Shown: positions 28,484-37,531 of the stretch, piece by piece
Layout: each line of letters starts with the position of its first letter
Numbering within the stretch: position 1 is the stretch's first letter
Source: Aquibacillus koreensis
GTDB lineage: Bacteria; Bacillota; Bacilli; Bacillales; Amphibacillaceae
Assembly: GCF_025154055.1 (NCBI RefSeq)
Contig: NZ_JAOALK010000043.1
Coordinates: forward strand, 62,001-126,000
Direction of reading: 5' to 3'
DNA: 64,000 bases
The notes under the pieces: model-generated
What the model was told of the DNA's origin: nothing
Databases searched by the model: none
Seen by the model: the letters and a program-made list of their open reading frames with translations, nothing else
Program-made: the position numbers and the translations under genes

Positions 28484-28888
28484 AAAATACACTCTTGGAT
28501 AAGTTTTTAGATGTTCATAATCAATTAACTCACCATCTGCACTTACTACAATTATATCTTCACCATAAGTAATATGGGCACGATAAAAAGGTTTTACTTT
28601 TAATGTGAGTTCATATGCTCCACCTACACCATATAACTGCTTTATCTTTAGTATCTCCGTATCATATGAATCCCACCTAAGACCTTCTGGTGCATCTTCG
28701 TCATCTTTATAAATTTCAAATATTGCTTTATCAATTGGCTCTCGTAAGCTATTGATTAGTGCATACTTAAGTGTTTCGCATAACTCCGTATCAGCTTCAT
28801 TTATCGTTTGTGAAAATGCTGGAGTGTCATAGCTTACTAAAATCATTGTTAAAGTAAGGATTGCAGTTAACTTTTTCATAATTTTCAC
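28478..28888 (-). CDS. Secreted DUF3888-like protein
   Basis: 136 residues with a signal peptide (MKKLTAILTLTMILVSYDTPAFS) and a small exported domain (LREPIDKAIFEIYKDDED, IKQLYGVGGAYELTLKVKPFYRAHITYGEDIIVVSADG). The pattern of a charged repeat followed by a short TxG-type beta segment resembles DUF3888 proteins of bacilli; the match is from memory and moderate. The function is unknown. It stands alone upstream of the toxin-antitoxin terminator. Confidence 0.6.
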   Translation of the reverse strand: MKIMKKLTAILTLTMILVSYDTPAFSQTINEADTELCETLKYALINSLREPIDKAIFEIYKDDEDAPEGLRWDSYDTEILKIKQLYGVGGAYELTLKVKPFYRAHITYGEDIIVVSADGELIDYEHLKTYPRVYFN

Positions 28889-28980
28889 CTCAGTTTAGTA
28901 TCTGAACCTAAACTGGTCTTATTCAAGTATCTGGCCGTTACTTTAAGTGTATTACTTGACAATACTTCTTAAATTTTCAT

Positions 28981-29020
28981 AAAAAAACATCATAGCCAAC
29001 AATTCAGAGCCATGATGTTT
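28981..29020 (-). terminator. Terminator of the toxin-antitoxin operon
   Basis: AAACATCAT/ATGATGTTT stem with seven T on the minus strand, directly after the toxin stop. Confidence 0.8.
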
Positions 29021-29312
29021 ATTGGTTTATATATTTAAAGTTTCTAGCATTGTGGATGATTCGAACGACTTCTACTGCATCATTATTAATTCGATAAATT
29101 ATCCTGTAGTTAGATAATACTTTTTCTCTAATCTTTTCATCTTTCAGTTCTGAAACAATCCGACCAGAATTAGGGAAAACAGCAGTAGTTTCAATTGCAT
29201 CCATAATTTTTCTTGCAAACATCCTTGCGTACTCTTCGGAGTCTTCAGCAATATAGGTACAAATGTTATCTAAATCTTTTACAGCAGATTCTGCCCATCT
29301 TAATTCAGCCAT
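29019..29312 (-). CDS. RelE/ParE-family toxin
   Basis: 97 residues with the ParE fold: WAESAVKDLDNICTYIAED at the N-terminus, FPNSGRIV in the middle and the C-terminal strand block YRIIYRINNDAVEVVRIIHNARN. Members poison gyrase (ParE) or cleave mRNA (RelE); the lack of an obvious RelE catalytic set leans to ParE, but not firmly. It overlaps the antitoxin gene by 13 nt, so translation is coupled, the usual type II arrangement. Confidence 0.88.
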   Translation of the reverse strand: MAELRWAESAVKDLDNICTYIAEDSEEYARMFARKIMDAIETTAVFPNSGRIVSELKDEKIREKVLSNYRIIYRINNDAVEVVRIIHNARNFKYINQ

Positions 29313-29482
29313 TTCCCTAACTTCTCCTTAACTACTTCATGAGAAACATATTTTTGTGCATCCAGTTCTTTAATTCCTTTTTCTATTTTCTTTCTTATAT
29401 AAAGTTCTTGCATGATATCATCGAGGGTTACACTTTCCGGTAAATCCCTAATTAGTTTAATTACTTCTTCTTTCGTGCTCAT
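29300..29482 (-). CDS. Type II antitoxin (ParE/RelE partner)
   Basis: 60 residues, acidic and helical (MSTKEEVIKLIRDLPESVTL, then DDIMQELYIRKKIEKGIKEL), matching the small addiction-module antitoxins found with ParE-like toxins in Firmicutes. It precedes and overlaps the toxin gene. GTGTTATA repeats at ~29483-29515 just upstream may be the autoregulatory site. Confidence 0.8.
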   Translation of the reverse strand: MSTKEEVIKLIRDLPESVTLDDIMQELYIRKKIEKGIKELDAQKYVSHEVVKEKLGKWLN

Positions 29483-29707
29483 GTGTTATACCTCCTTTTT
29501 AAGGTGTTATATAAATTATTATATTACACTTCATTCTTTATAACATTAATATTTAGACAAAGTGCCAACCGTTAAGCTTTCCTTGCTCGTAATTCATCCG
29601 TTAGTGATAATCTAACTAATACTTATTTTTTCTTTTAAGTACGAATAACTCATACCACACAATACAGAAAACAGTCACAAAACCTTATTATGATATAACT
29701 TGGAACT

Positions 29708-29803
29708 TTAGGTAAATCCAACATATATCATAAGTACTAGTGCAATATTAGTTAGAATTGCTTCTAAATAACCCCTTCTTCTATCTGTTCTTCTGTTTGA
29801 CAT
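29708..29803 (-). CDS. Possible 31-residue membrane peptide
   Basis: MSNRRTDRRRGYLEAILTNI followed by ALVLMIYVGFT: a basic head and one hydrophobic helix. AAAGGGGGATAGT precedes the ATG with suitable spacing. It could be a small membrane protein; too short to judge by sequence alone, and no homologue is recalled. Confidence 0.4.
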   Translation of the reverse strand: MSNRRTDRRRGYLEAILTNIALVLMIYVGFT

Positions 29804-29973
29804 ACTATCCCCCTTTTTCCGAGTCTAAATAAATTCAATAAAAATTAATTCTTATCAGATACTATGTTCTTAATTGTATATAAGTCACTATTTCCTGCCA
29901 GTTACTTTAAGATCAACACTTCACAATCTCACTTAATTGTATCACTAAATGGTAAAGTTCTACCAAAAAACAA

Positions 29974-30000
29974 GAAAAAACAGACCCAAGATTCGGTCTG
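29974..30000 (-). terminator. Terminator after the MBL gene
   Basis: CAGACC-N8-GGTCTG followed on the minus strand by TTTTTTCTTG. Confidence 0.65.
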
Positions 30001-30142
30001 CTAATCTCCTTGGTATTTAATTTGTTAATTAACATGCTAATTATATAAATTAGGAAAAGGAGTTTTCTTCAATACTAATTACAATTATCTCCCTCTCAAT
30101 CGAACCCGTCACTGTGTATCTAGGAATTTTTTTCTCCTCTAC

Positions 30143-30997
30143 TTAATGAACATCCTTATCCACATACTTCCCATGGTCCGGAACTGCAATCCGATCAAAA
30201 TCACGTGCTAGTTGCGCTAGACTGTTTGTTAATTGTTCTCCAGACATCGGTTTTCCATGTCCTGTAACCGCAACAGACGGCTTTAACGCTTCTAATTTAT
30301 CGACTGATTCCTTTGCTGCTTTCCAGTCTGTTGTTAAATATCTAGGCGGACCGTTTATTTCCTGTTCTTGTGTTAATACTTTATAAAGAGAATCCTGTTT
30401 AACTGTTACAAATGCGTCTCCTACAATTAATGCCCGATCTTTTTCCCTAAACAGAGAAACATGTCCAGGCGTGTGACCAGGTGTATGCACCCACTTAAAA
30501 TCTGGCATATGAGGGATGGACCCATCTGAAGGTAGCTTTTCAATACTACTTCCTAAATCGATCGGTTCGTTTGGAAATAGCGGTGACATTTTCGCTACCA
30601 TCCCACCTTCCACCGTTGGATCTGGCTCAGCGTAACTCTTTTTCCCCGTTAAGTAAGGTAACTCCAATTCATGGGCATAAACAGGAACGTCCCAGCGGCG
30701 TACTAACTCAATAATAGCACCAACATGATCAAAGTGACCATGTGTTAAGATGATTGCCTTTGGACGACTATCCGGCCCAAACCGATCTTCTACTGCGGCA
30801 ATGATCTCCTCCGCTTGATTAGGCATTCCCGCATCTACTAAAACAAAAGCATCTCTAGTTGCCCCCACTAACATAATATTAACGATTTGAACGGTATAAC
30901 TGAACAAGTCTGGTAAAACCTCGATCCCAACACCACTTCCAATAGAGGTTGCAGGAATAAATTTATAATCATCACCATAATGCATATCTTTATCCAT
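30143..30997 (-). CDS. Metallo-beta-lactamase-fold hydrolase
   Basis: 284 residues. Metal ligands: THGHFDHVG (HxHxDH), the His in HTPGHTPGHVSLF, the Asp in LIVGDAF, and a late TGHGKPMSG. The N-terminal region has VLVDAGMPNQAEEI. This is a glyoxalase II-like binuclear metallohydrolase of unknown substrate. It ends with its own terminator and is transcribed away from gbsR; no functional link is seen. Confidence 0.88.
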   Translation of the reverse strand: MDKDMHYGDDYKFIPATSIGSGVGIEVLPDLFSYTVQIVNIMLVGATRDAFVLVDAGMPNQAEEIIAAVEDRFGPDSRPKAIILTHGHFDHVGAIIELVRRWDVPVYAHELELPYLTGKKSYAEPDPTVEGGMVAKMSPLFPNEPIDLGSSIEKLPSDGSIPHMPDFKWVHTPGHTPGHVSLFREKDRALIVGDAFVTVKQDSLYKVLTQEQEINGPPRYLTTDWKAAKESVDKLEALKPSVAVTGHGKPMSGEQLTNSLAQLARDFDRIAVPDHGKYVDKDVH

Positions 30998-31164
30998 CTA
31001 AATCCTCCTTCGTTTACCGCACACACCTTTATTCTATCTCCTATCAAAATAAATATTATCGGGTATGTATTTTTGTCTTAAAGATAATAAGTAAAAGCAT
31101 AGCCTAGGTCCAGTGGTTATGCGAAGTTTCTACGTTCTAGTAGCTCCACTTCCCTTAACTGCAT

Positions 31165-31193
31165 TTGACATTGGCACGCTTGTTGTTTATTAT
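31165..31193 (+). promoter_or_regulatory. SigA promoter of gbsR
   Basis: TTGACA (31165-31170), 17-bp spacer, TATTAT (31188-31193). Confidence 0.75.
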
Positions 31194-31245
31194 GTTTAAT
31201 ATATTCAATACAAACTAAACAAACTGAACGAAAGAGGTGAAAGCT

Positions 31246-31797
31246 TTGTCTAACGAGTCTCAGTCCGTAGAACAAGCCAGAGATATGATGATTAGTGCGA
31301 TTGCACAATCGATGGTGATTTATGGTGTCACCCCTTCAGTGGGACGGATCTACGGTGTGCTTTATTTTTCACAAGAACCATTAACGCTTGATGAGATAAA
31401 AGACCAAGTAGCTATGAGTAAAGCAAGTGTCAGCAATGGTATGCGCGAACTATTAGAGACCGATATGGTTACGAAAGTTTGGAAAAAAGGCGATCGTAAA
31501 GACCACTATGTTGCAGAAAAGGACTACTTGCGAAACTTTCTTACTTTCTATATTAAAAAAATACGTCAGGAACGCAGTTTAATCATGAAGGCAACTGAAC
31601 AAGTAGAACCGATACTCGAAGAAATTGTACAAGACACAACAACAGATTCACAAGTAAGAGAAAAAGCAAAACAAGATCTAACACTCATTAAAGATTCCTA
31701 CGAGTATTTTGATTGGACCATGCGACTTGCCAACTCCATGGAGTCCGGAGAGATATTCGAATTTTTACCAAAACAAGCAAACAAAAAGGAGACATAA
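31246..31797 (+). CDS. gbsR: GbsR/MarR-type regulator of betaine metabolism
   Basis: About 183 residues. The N-terminal winged helix (IYGVTPSVGRIYGVLYFSQEPLTLDEI...MSKASVSNGMRELL) and the C-terminal helical domain match GbsR, the choline-sensing repressor of glycine betaine synthesis and of OpuB-type uptake in Bacillus. The chosen start is TTG at 31246, 7 nt after GAGGTG; an in-frame GTG at 31237 lies within the ribosome site. It heads an operon with a cysteine hydrolase and an OpuAC-type binding protein, which fits control of compatible-solute uptake. Confidence 0.88.
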   Translation: MSNESQSVEQARDMMISAIAQSMVIYGVTPSVGRIYGVLYFSQEPLTLDEIKDQVAMSKASVSNGMRELLETDMVTKVWKKGDRKDHYVAEKDYLRNFLTFYIKKIRQERSLIMKATEQVEPILEEIVQDTTTDSQVREKAKQDLTLIKDSYEYFDWTMRLANSMESGEIFEFLPKQANKKET

Positions 31798-31801
31798 CAA
31801 C

Positions 31802-32461
31802 ATGAACAGACAGAATACCGCACTGGTACTCATTGATCTCCAAAAGGAAAGTAATTTTGGACTTGAGCAAATGGAGCAAGTAGTATCCAATGCACGAGAT
31901 CTGATTAATGGATTTAGAGAACAAAACATCCCGATTATATACACGCGTCAAATAAACCGAGAAGATGGCGTAGGGCTTTCCTTAGGAGAACCTTTAAACG
32001 AGGATGGCTCACCATTTTACTACAACACAGCAAACGAAAGCATCGAAATCTTAGATGAGATCAAGCCAGAAGACGGGGACATTGTTATCGATAAGTATCG
32101 TTGGAGTGCTTTTCACGAAACAAGTCTTGACCTTACACTAAGAAGCCTCAACGTCGAACATGTTGTCATTGGTGGCGTGGTAACGGATGGATGTTTATTA
32201 ACATCTGTATTTGATGCCTATTTCAGAGATTATAAAATCCACCTCATCAAAGACATATGCGCTGCCTCCAATACTGGCTCGCACATGGCCGCTATGATGA
32301 TGATGGCAAATTGGATATACAATCTTAACATATATGACACAACCAACATCCTCAACCGTATAAACGGGGAAGCATTCGATGTCTGGAAATCAGAAGCCGT
32401 AGATTCACTACAATATACGCCAGATACTATGCAAGAGGTATTTAATAAATTAAACAACTAG
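31802..32461 (+). CDS. Isochorismatase-family cysteine hydrolase
   Basis: 219 residues. Catalytic triad typical of the family: Asp in ALVLIDLQKE, Lys in DKYRWSAF, Cys in GGVVTDGCLLTSVFDAYF. Related enzymes cleave amides such as nicotinamide, N-carbamoyl compounds or carnitine/betaine-related molecules. It lies 4 nt after gbsR and 17 nt before an OpuAC-type gene, with AAAGGAGA as ribosome site. The substrate could be an osmolyte precursor (inference). A longer frame from 31709 overlaps gbsR and is rejected. Confidence 0.88.
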   Translation: MNRQNTALVLIDLQKESNFGLEQMEQVVSNARDLINGFREQNIPIIYTRQINREDGVGLSLGEPLNEDGSPFYYNTANESIEILDEIKPEDGDIVIDKYRWSAFHETSLDLTLRSLNVEHVVIGGVVTDGCLLTSVFDAYFRDYKIHLIKDICAASNTGSHMAAMMMMANWIYNLNIYDTTNILNRINGEAFDVWKSEAVDSLQYTPDTMQEVFNKLNN

Positions 32462-32478
32462 AAAAGGGGACAACGATG

Positions 32479-33402
32479 ATGAAAAAGTTTTTATTCGCAA
32501 TTATAACTGTAGTATTATTAACGCTAGTCGCTTGTGGTAATGAGGAAAATAATACGACTGAAAATGAAAATACCGACAACACTACAACAGATGAACAAAC
32601 AAATAATGAAGGATCAGATGAAAAAGGTACGCTTGTTTTTGGACAAACTCCTTGGTCAAGTACTGCACCACCAACACAGATTGCAAAACAGATATTGGAA
32701 GAACAAGGCTATGAGGTAGAAGTACAACACGTTTCCCAACCGATGATTTGGGAAGGAATGAAAAACGAAGAGATTGATTTCTTCATGGATGCATGGTTAC
32801 CATATACGGAAGCGCCAAGATGGGAAGAGTTCCAAGATGATCTAGTAAAAGTAGCTACAAGTTATGAAAATGCAAATCTAGGTTGGGTCGTACCTTCTTA
32901 CGTGGAGGAAAATTCAATTGAAGATTTGAAAGCAAATGCAGATAAATATGATGGCGAAGTAATTACGATCTCGGAAGGTGCAGGGATTGTAGAACTTTCC
33001 AAAGAATTAATGGAGGGCGAAAAGCTAGAGGACCAAGGCTTTGAGTTAAAACCTTCTAGTGAGGGCGCAATGATTTCTGTGGTACAAGGTAAAATTGATA
33101 ACCAAGATCCAGTTGTTTTCACTGCTTGGAGACCACACTCTATCTTTGCGCGTAACGATTTGAAATTCTTAGAAGGTCAAGACGACTACTTCCAAGCTGA
33201 TAACGTCTATGTGTTATCTTATAAAGGCATTGAAGAAACACATCCTGAGGCGTATGAAATCTTATCGAACTGGAGTATTTCTATCGCCGAACTAGAAGCG
33301 ATGATCAGTGAGAACGAAGATAACGGTACATCTTTCGAAGATTTAGCAGCAGAGTGGATTGAAAACAACCGCGATAAAGTAGATGAAATGATTGGTGAAT
33401 AA
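32479..33402 (+). CDS. Glycine betaine/quaternary amine ABC transporter substrate-binding lipoprotein
   Basis: About 307 residues with a lipobox (LTLVACGN), an acidic Asn/Thr/Glu linker and an OpuAC-type domain: LVFGQTPWSSTAPPTQIAKQ, aromatic cage candidates in SQPMIWEGM and DAWLPYTEAPRW, and NLGWVVPSY. It binds betaine-like osmolytes outside the membrane. No permease or ATPase gene follows, so it must work with a transporter encoded elsewhere. Third gene of the gbsR operon; a terminator follows. Confidence 0.9.
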   Translation: MKKFLFAIITVVLLTLVACGNEENNTTENENTDNTTTDEQTNNEGSDEKGTLVFGQTPWSSTAPPTQIAKQILEEQGYEVEVQHVSQPMIWEGMKNEEIDFFMDAWLPYTEAPRWEEFQDDLVKVATSYENANLGWVVPSYVEENSIEDLKANADKYDGEVITISEGAGIVELSKELMEGEKLEDQGFELKPSSEGAMISVVQGKIDNQDPVVFTAWRPHSIFARNDLKFLEGQDDYFQADNVYVLSYKGIEETHPEAYEILSNWSISIAELEAMISENEDNGTSFEDLAAEWIENNRDKVDEMIGE

Positions 33403-33442
33403 TTAATTGATATGAAGATGAAACAATACTTTTTATTCTAGC

Positions 33443-33474
33443 AAAGATGACTCATCAAGGGTCATCTTTTTTTA
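33443..33474 (+). terminator. Terminator of the gbsR operon
   Basis: AAAGATGAC/GTCATCTTT stem with TTTTTTT. Confidence 0.8.
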
Positions 33475-33621
33475 TGTGAATTATTGTTGCTCATGATTGC
33501 ATACTCGGACAATCATAGTCCATAGTTGACCCCTCCTCGGACAAGAACAGAAGGATATTCATAGTTACTGTCCGTAGTAGTCCGTAATTAATCCTACCTC
33601 AGGTTAAAGTAAAAAAGGCAT

Positions 33622-33662
33622 ACAAAAACGGGGTATCGTCCTAGACAATACCCCGTTTTTGT
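33622..33662. terminator. Bidirectional terminator
   Basis: ACAAAAACGGGGTAT pairs with ATACCCCGTTTTTGT. It serves the minus-strand gene at 33696-34064. Confidence 0.75.
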
Positions 33663-33695
33663 ACGTATAAGTACACATGCATTTGCGTAAATAGC

Positions 33696-34064
33696 TTATT
33701 TCAAGAAACTAATAGCCTGATTCACTACTTTTTTGTCTTTAGCACTAATCTTTTGTGGTTTTTTTGGAGATGACGGCGTTACATTTGTTTCGTCCCCAAC
33801 TGTTACAATTTGAAGATAAAAAGGTATTGTCTTCTTATCTCCATTTAAAAGCCCCTGAAGAATTTTAACCTTCTCTACCGATCCAGACATAATTCCGTTA
33901 TAATCCCACTGAATTTTGTTCTTATATTTCTTATCGAGCGATTCTTTAATCGCCAATGCTTCAGAAACAGCCTCTCCAGCAGTTTTAAATAACGAATTCT
34001 TACGAAGCAGACTTTTCTTCGCAAAACCATCTCCAACTTTAGCTTGGTATAATACGTTTGACAT
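33696..34064 (-). CDS. Hypothetical protein, 122 residues
   Basis: Not recognised. The product is basic (many Lys) and soluble, with no signal or membrane segment: MSNVLYQAKVGDGFAKKSLL at the start and a Ser/Pro/Lys linker (TPSSPKKPQKISAKDKK) before a final helix. It has a reasonable ribosome site (AAGGATGACA) and its own terminator, so it is likely real. Confidence 0.55.
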   Translation of the reverse strand: MSNVLYQAKVGDGFAKKSLLRKNSLFKTAGEAVSEALAIKESLDKKYKNKIQWDYNGIMSGSVEKVKILQGLLNGDKKTIPFYLQIVTVGDETNVTPSSPKKPQKISAKDKKVVNQAISFLK

Positions 34065-34335
34065 ATTGTCATCCTTCCTGTGTGACCTACCCTCCTAAGT
34101 GGTGATTATTACCACCAAACGACCTAAAGGGTAAATCCCTTACTCTTCATTGTACATGTTATTACCAACAATTACTACCTTATGCCGAAAATCGGTGTAT
34201 AAGAACCATTATTATGGATATGTTGGTCCGTAAATTGAAGTTAAACTATATGCATCTCTGATAAGATGAAAAACGTCAAACCTCTCACAAAAAGTGGAAT
34301 AATATGTTAAAATTGCACCAAGGGGGGAAGGGATC

Positions 34336-34626
34336 GTGAATAATGAATTTACGGTCAAAGATATTATTTTCAATGATGACGTTTATAAAAAAAGTAAAAA
34401 GATTATTGGTTTTTTGTTTGGGATTACAGTACTTGTCATACAATCGATATTTAGTGAGAACGTATTAATTCCATTTTTCCAAATTACTTTTATTGTCTTG
34501 ATTACTTTTATTGTTTTGAAATTATTCATCTATAATATGGCTGAAGGAAAAAAAGTGGCTATAAGTGATCCTTTCTTAATCCTATTTTGTATTGGTATGT
34601 TGTATTTCATCGAGGTAATGTCTTAA
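34336..34626 (+). CDS. Hypothetical membrane protein, 96 residues
   Basis: Not recognised. GTG start behind AAGGGGGGAAGGGATC. Three hydrophobic segments (~25-42, 46-65, 78-94) make it a small integral membrane protein with a cytoplasmic head (NNEFTVKDIIFNDDVYKKSKK). A stem (GGAGCTGTT/AACAACTCC, 34660-34680) after the stop is shared with the converging VanY gene. Confidence 0.55.
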   Translation: MNNEFTVKDIIFNDDVYKKSKKIIGFLFGITVLVIQSIFSENVLIPFFQITFIVLITFIVLKLFIYNMAEGKKVAISDPFLILFCIGMLYFIEVMS

Positions 34627-34659
34627 TCGCTATAAATAAAGAATTACATATAAAAAATA

Positions 34660-34686
34660 GGAGCTGTTAAAAACAACTCCCTTTGT
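34660..34686. terminator. Short hairpin between convergent genes
   Basis: GGAGCTGTT/AACAACTCC with a tiny AAA loop and CTTTGTTT after it. Confidence 0.5.
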
Positions 34687-34700
34687 TTAAGTTACATCGA

Positions 34701-35981
34701 CTAGCCATTTGCCTTCACAACACCTAAGAACTCTTCAAAGGTAATTTCTCTTTCAAACATTTCAGTAGCTACTTCATTGCCAACATATCTCAAATGCCAC
34801 GGCTCATACGTGTAACCAGTGATATGCTGCTTATCTTCCGGATACCGCACGACAAATCCATATTTATGTGCATTTGCTTTTACCCATTTTCCTTCTTCCG
34901 TTTCGCCGAATCGTTGAATTAAGCCAAAGTTAACGGATCTACTCGTAACATCCATCGTTAACCCTGTCTGGTGTTCACTTTCACCGGGTCTTGCGCTAAA
35001 CTGATTGGCGTACGCTTCCCCGTGTTGATTGGCATTATAATTAAAAATTATATCCTGTCGATCAAAAGAACGGTAGCCAGACACAGCATATAACGTTATT
35101 TCTTCCTTGGATGCAGCCGCAAACATATTCTCTAAAGCTTGTGCGGCAATTTGTCTCATCTGTTTTTTTGGCAAATCTTCTTCAAATGAAAAATCCACAT
35201 CAGGGATTACTAACTCTTCAGGTACATAGTCTGCCGGAAGCTTGTGTGTCTTGTTTACTAAAATTAATTTTCCTTCTTGTTGTATTTGTTTGGGTGAATA
35301 GACTACTTCTTCATTCGTATGTTGATCATCACCAGCTTCCTCTTGCTCTTGGTCCGGTTCCTCTTGGTCCTCTTCCTCTGGCTGATCTGGTACATCTTCA
35401 TCAACATGGTCTTCTTCAAAGTCTAGCTTGATATCTTGAATGACCCATCCATCTTGTTTTTGGGTAAAAGTCATATAGAAATAATAGCTGCCTCGTAATG
35501 CATCTTCATCTTCTTGGGAAACATAGTACTCCCCGTCTTCATTCTCGCCGAATTCATACGGAACTTCTTCCTGTAATAACACTGGTCCCTCTTTAGGGAT
35601 CAGATAAAGGTTGCCATTCTCTTCTTTATAATATAAATCTACATATTCTTTTGCGAGTGCTTGATCTGCATACTTCGTTACATCTTCTATGAGTTCATCC
35701 TTACTAGCATAGTTTTTGACTTTTTGATCATCATCAGTTGCTTGGACAATACTCTCTCTGAATCCTTGATTTAGACGTTCAATTTCAGCTTTTTCTAATG
35801 TATTGTCTTGATCTTGGTCATCCTCTTCTCCTGAATCAGACTGTCCGTTTTGATGATCCGTAGACTGATCTTGATCTGCATTTTTCTGATCGTCTGAAGG
35901 CGGTTCTTCATTGCCACCCGAACAGCCACCTAAAGTAACAATTAGGAAGCACAGTATAAATACAACTTGCCCTATTCGCAA
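34701..35981 (-). CDS. D-alanyl-D-alanine carboxypeptidase lipoprotein (VanY/M15B)
   Basis: 426 residues. Lipobox LGGCSGG, then two very acidic low-complexity linkers (DDQKNADQDQ; EEEDQEEPDQEQEEAGDDQ) around a globular region (~65-185), and a C-terminal M15 peptidase domain. Zinc-site motifs are SEHQTGLTMDV (SxHxxGxxxD) and EPWHLRYVG. It trims peptidoglycan stem peptides outside the membrane. TTG start behind AAAGGA. The acidic linkers suit a halotolerant surface protein. Confidence 0.88.
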   Translation of the reverse strand: MRIGQVVFILCFLIVTLGGCSGGNEEPPSDDQKNADQDQSTDHQNGQSDSGEEDDQDQDNTLEKAEIERLNQGFRESIVQATDDDQKVKNYASKDELIEDVTKYADQALAKEYVDLYYKEENGNLYLIPKEGPVLLQEEVPYEFGENEDGEYYVSQEDEDALRGSYYFYMTFTQKQDGWVIQDIKLDFEEDHVDEDVPDQPEEEDQEEPDQEQEEAGDDQHTNEEVVYSPKQIQQEGKLILVNKTHKLPADYVPEELVIPDVDFSFEEDLPKKQMRQIAAQALENMFAAASKEEITLYAVSGYRSFDRQDIIFNYNANQHGEAYANQFSARPGESEHQTGLTMDVTSRSVNFGLIQRFGETEEGKWVKANAHKYGFVVRYPEDKQHITGYTYEPWHLRYVGNEVATEMFEREITFEEFLGVVKANG

Positions 35982-36220
35982 TGCAATTCATCCTTTCTAA
36001 GTCGGCATTCTTATTATTCTTCTTATTTCTTCTCCCATACTTAGACGGATGAAAATCATTATAATTACACTACACGCAAGAATAGTCATAAAACGCATAT
36101 AATAAGCATTGTGGTAAAACTTTCCTCAACGTATAATGGACATATATTCCTAAAAAAAGTTGTTTCATACTCTTCTAGATCTCACATCTTGTTATCAAAA
36201 AGACAAGGGGAATCATTACG

Positions 36221-37414
36221 ATGGAAAATAGGAAGAGAAACAAATTAAGGAACTTTATCTTAACGATCTTGATTGGGGGCGCCATTGGTTTTTTGATCGG
36301 CATATTAACTGCGATGATAGAAGTCCCTCCGGAATACATGATACTTCCATGGTATAGCAATGTTTTTATTGTACTAATACTTTATATTTTAGCAGTTGGC
36401 ATTCATGAGCTTGGCCATGCTTTTAGCTTTTCGAAAAATGGGATAAAAATGAGGGCTATTTTTATTACCGTGTTTCTTTTTATTAAAGAGAATGGGCGGT
36501 GGAAATTAAAGCTCCGACCTAATAATGTCACGTTAATAGGTGGTATAGCCATCCCAGATGTGGAAGTAGTAAAAAACAACGAAGACATCGATCGACTTCA
36601 AAAAACGTATGCCAAGGCAATTCTTGCAGGACCCTTAGCGAGTATATCTTTATGGGGTGTACTCACGATTCTTTCTGTGCTTTTGATGGTGCTCTCGCCT
36701 GAAGTAATATCATCTATCTCATTTACAGTGGCTGCAGCCATCACGTTTATCACAATGTTTTTATTAGGATCTTGCTTTGTGAAGAGCGAAGTAGCAATTG
36801 GTGATTTTCCTGCGTATGAACTCGCCAAGCGTAATCGCTTTTTTGTTGCCATGCAGTTATACCAATATTCCCTTTTCTCAACTGATTACGAAACCGTTCG
36901 AGCTGGGAACACTTTTTTGAGACGCATGTTAATCGAAGGTCTTGAGACAAAATTAGAGGAAAAGGATATACATATTTACACCCTTGGTCTGATTGATCAA
37001 TTGGTTACCGAATATTTATCAGACACGTTGAAGGAGCTTCCACAGGTTGTTTGGAATTATATCGATTTTCTTACGGAAGACCAGGAACGCCTTGCCAAAT
37101 TACAAAGCACCGAGCTATCACTTGGGGTATACTTTCACATCATTCAGTTATTATATACCCGAAAAGAGACGAAGGAAAAAGCAATACACTTTTATACAAC
37201 CATAAAAAACGAACTAAAACCCTCAACAACTATGCGTATTTATTTACTAAAACAAACAGAACACGCGCTAGGACTTCATGACAATTCGGCATTTCTAAAT
37301 GACAAAAATAATATATGTATTTCACCTGCCCATGGCATTTGGAAAAACTTTGATGGTTATTTTGATGATGAATTAAAATTAAATCAGGATCGTAGTGCCA
37401 TTCAAGCATTGTAA
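36221..37414 (+). CDS. M50-like membrane zinc metalloprotease
   Basis: 397 residues. TM segments at ~12-32 and 48-64, the second carrying the HExxH motif (VGIHELGHAF, His62-His66), then AILAGPLASISLWG and further TM helices (~150-200), the layout of site-2-protease-like peptidases. The soluble C-terminal ~190 residues look helical and TPR-like. The lack of a clear LDG motif makes activity uncertain. It stands alone and shares a bidirectional terminator with glucokinase. Confidence 0.7.
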   Translation: MENRKRNKLRNFILTILIGGAIGFLIGILTAMIEVPPEYMILPWYSNVFIVLILYILAVGIHELGHAFSFSKNGIKMRAIFITVFLFIKENGRWKLKLRPNNVTLIGGIAIPDVEVVKNNEDIDRLQKTYAKAILAGPLASISLWGVLTILSVLLMVLSPEVISSISFTVAAAITFITMFLLGSCFVKSEVAIGDFPAYELAKRNRFFVAMQLYQYSLFSTDYETVRAGNTFLRRMLIEGLETKLEEKDIHIYTLGLIDQLVTEYLSDTLKELPQVVWNYIDFLTEDQERLAKLQSTELSLGVYFHIIQLLYTRKETKEKAIHFYTTIKNELKPSTTMRIYLLKQTEHALGLHDNSAFLNDKNNICISPAHGIWKNFDGYFDDELKLNQDRSAIQAL

Positions 37415-37489
37415 TATAAGGAGTACACGTCAGTCCCACCTTAGTTAGTGGTGGACGCTCAAAATTTGCTAGCACGCGAATATACAACA

Positions 37490-37524
37490 AAATGCGTAAG
37501 CCCATCTTTTGGACTTACGCATTT
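37490..37524. terminator. Bidirectional terminator (M50 gene / glcK)
   Basis: AAATGCGTAAG (37490-37500) pairs with CTTACGCATTT (37514-37524). Confidence 0.75.
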
Positions 37525-37531
37525 AAAAATA

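Larger units (their letters stand above)
29483..30142. other. Intergenic region with one small ORF and a terminator
   Basis: AT-rich. It holds the antitoxin promoter region, a possible 31-codon membrane peptide gene (29708-29803), and the terminator of the MBL gene (29974-30000). Nothing else was recognised. Confidence 0.5.
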
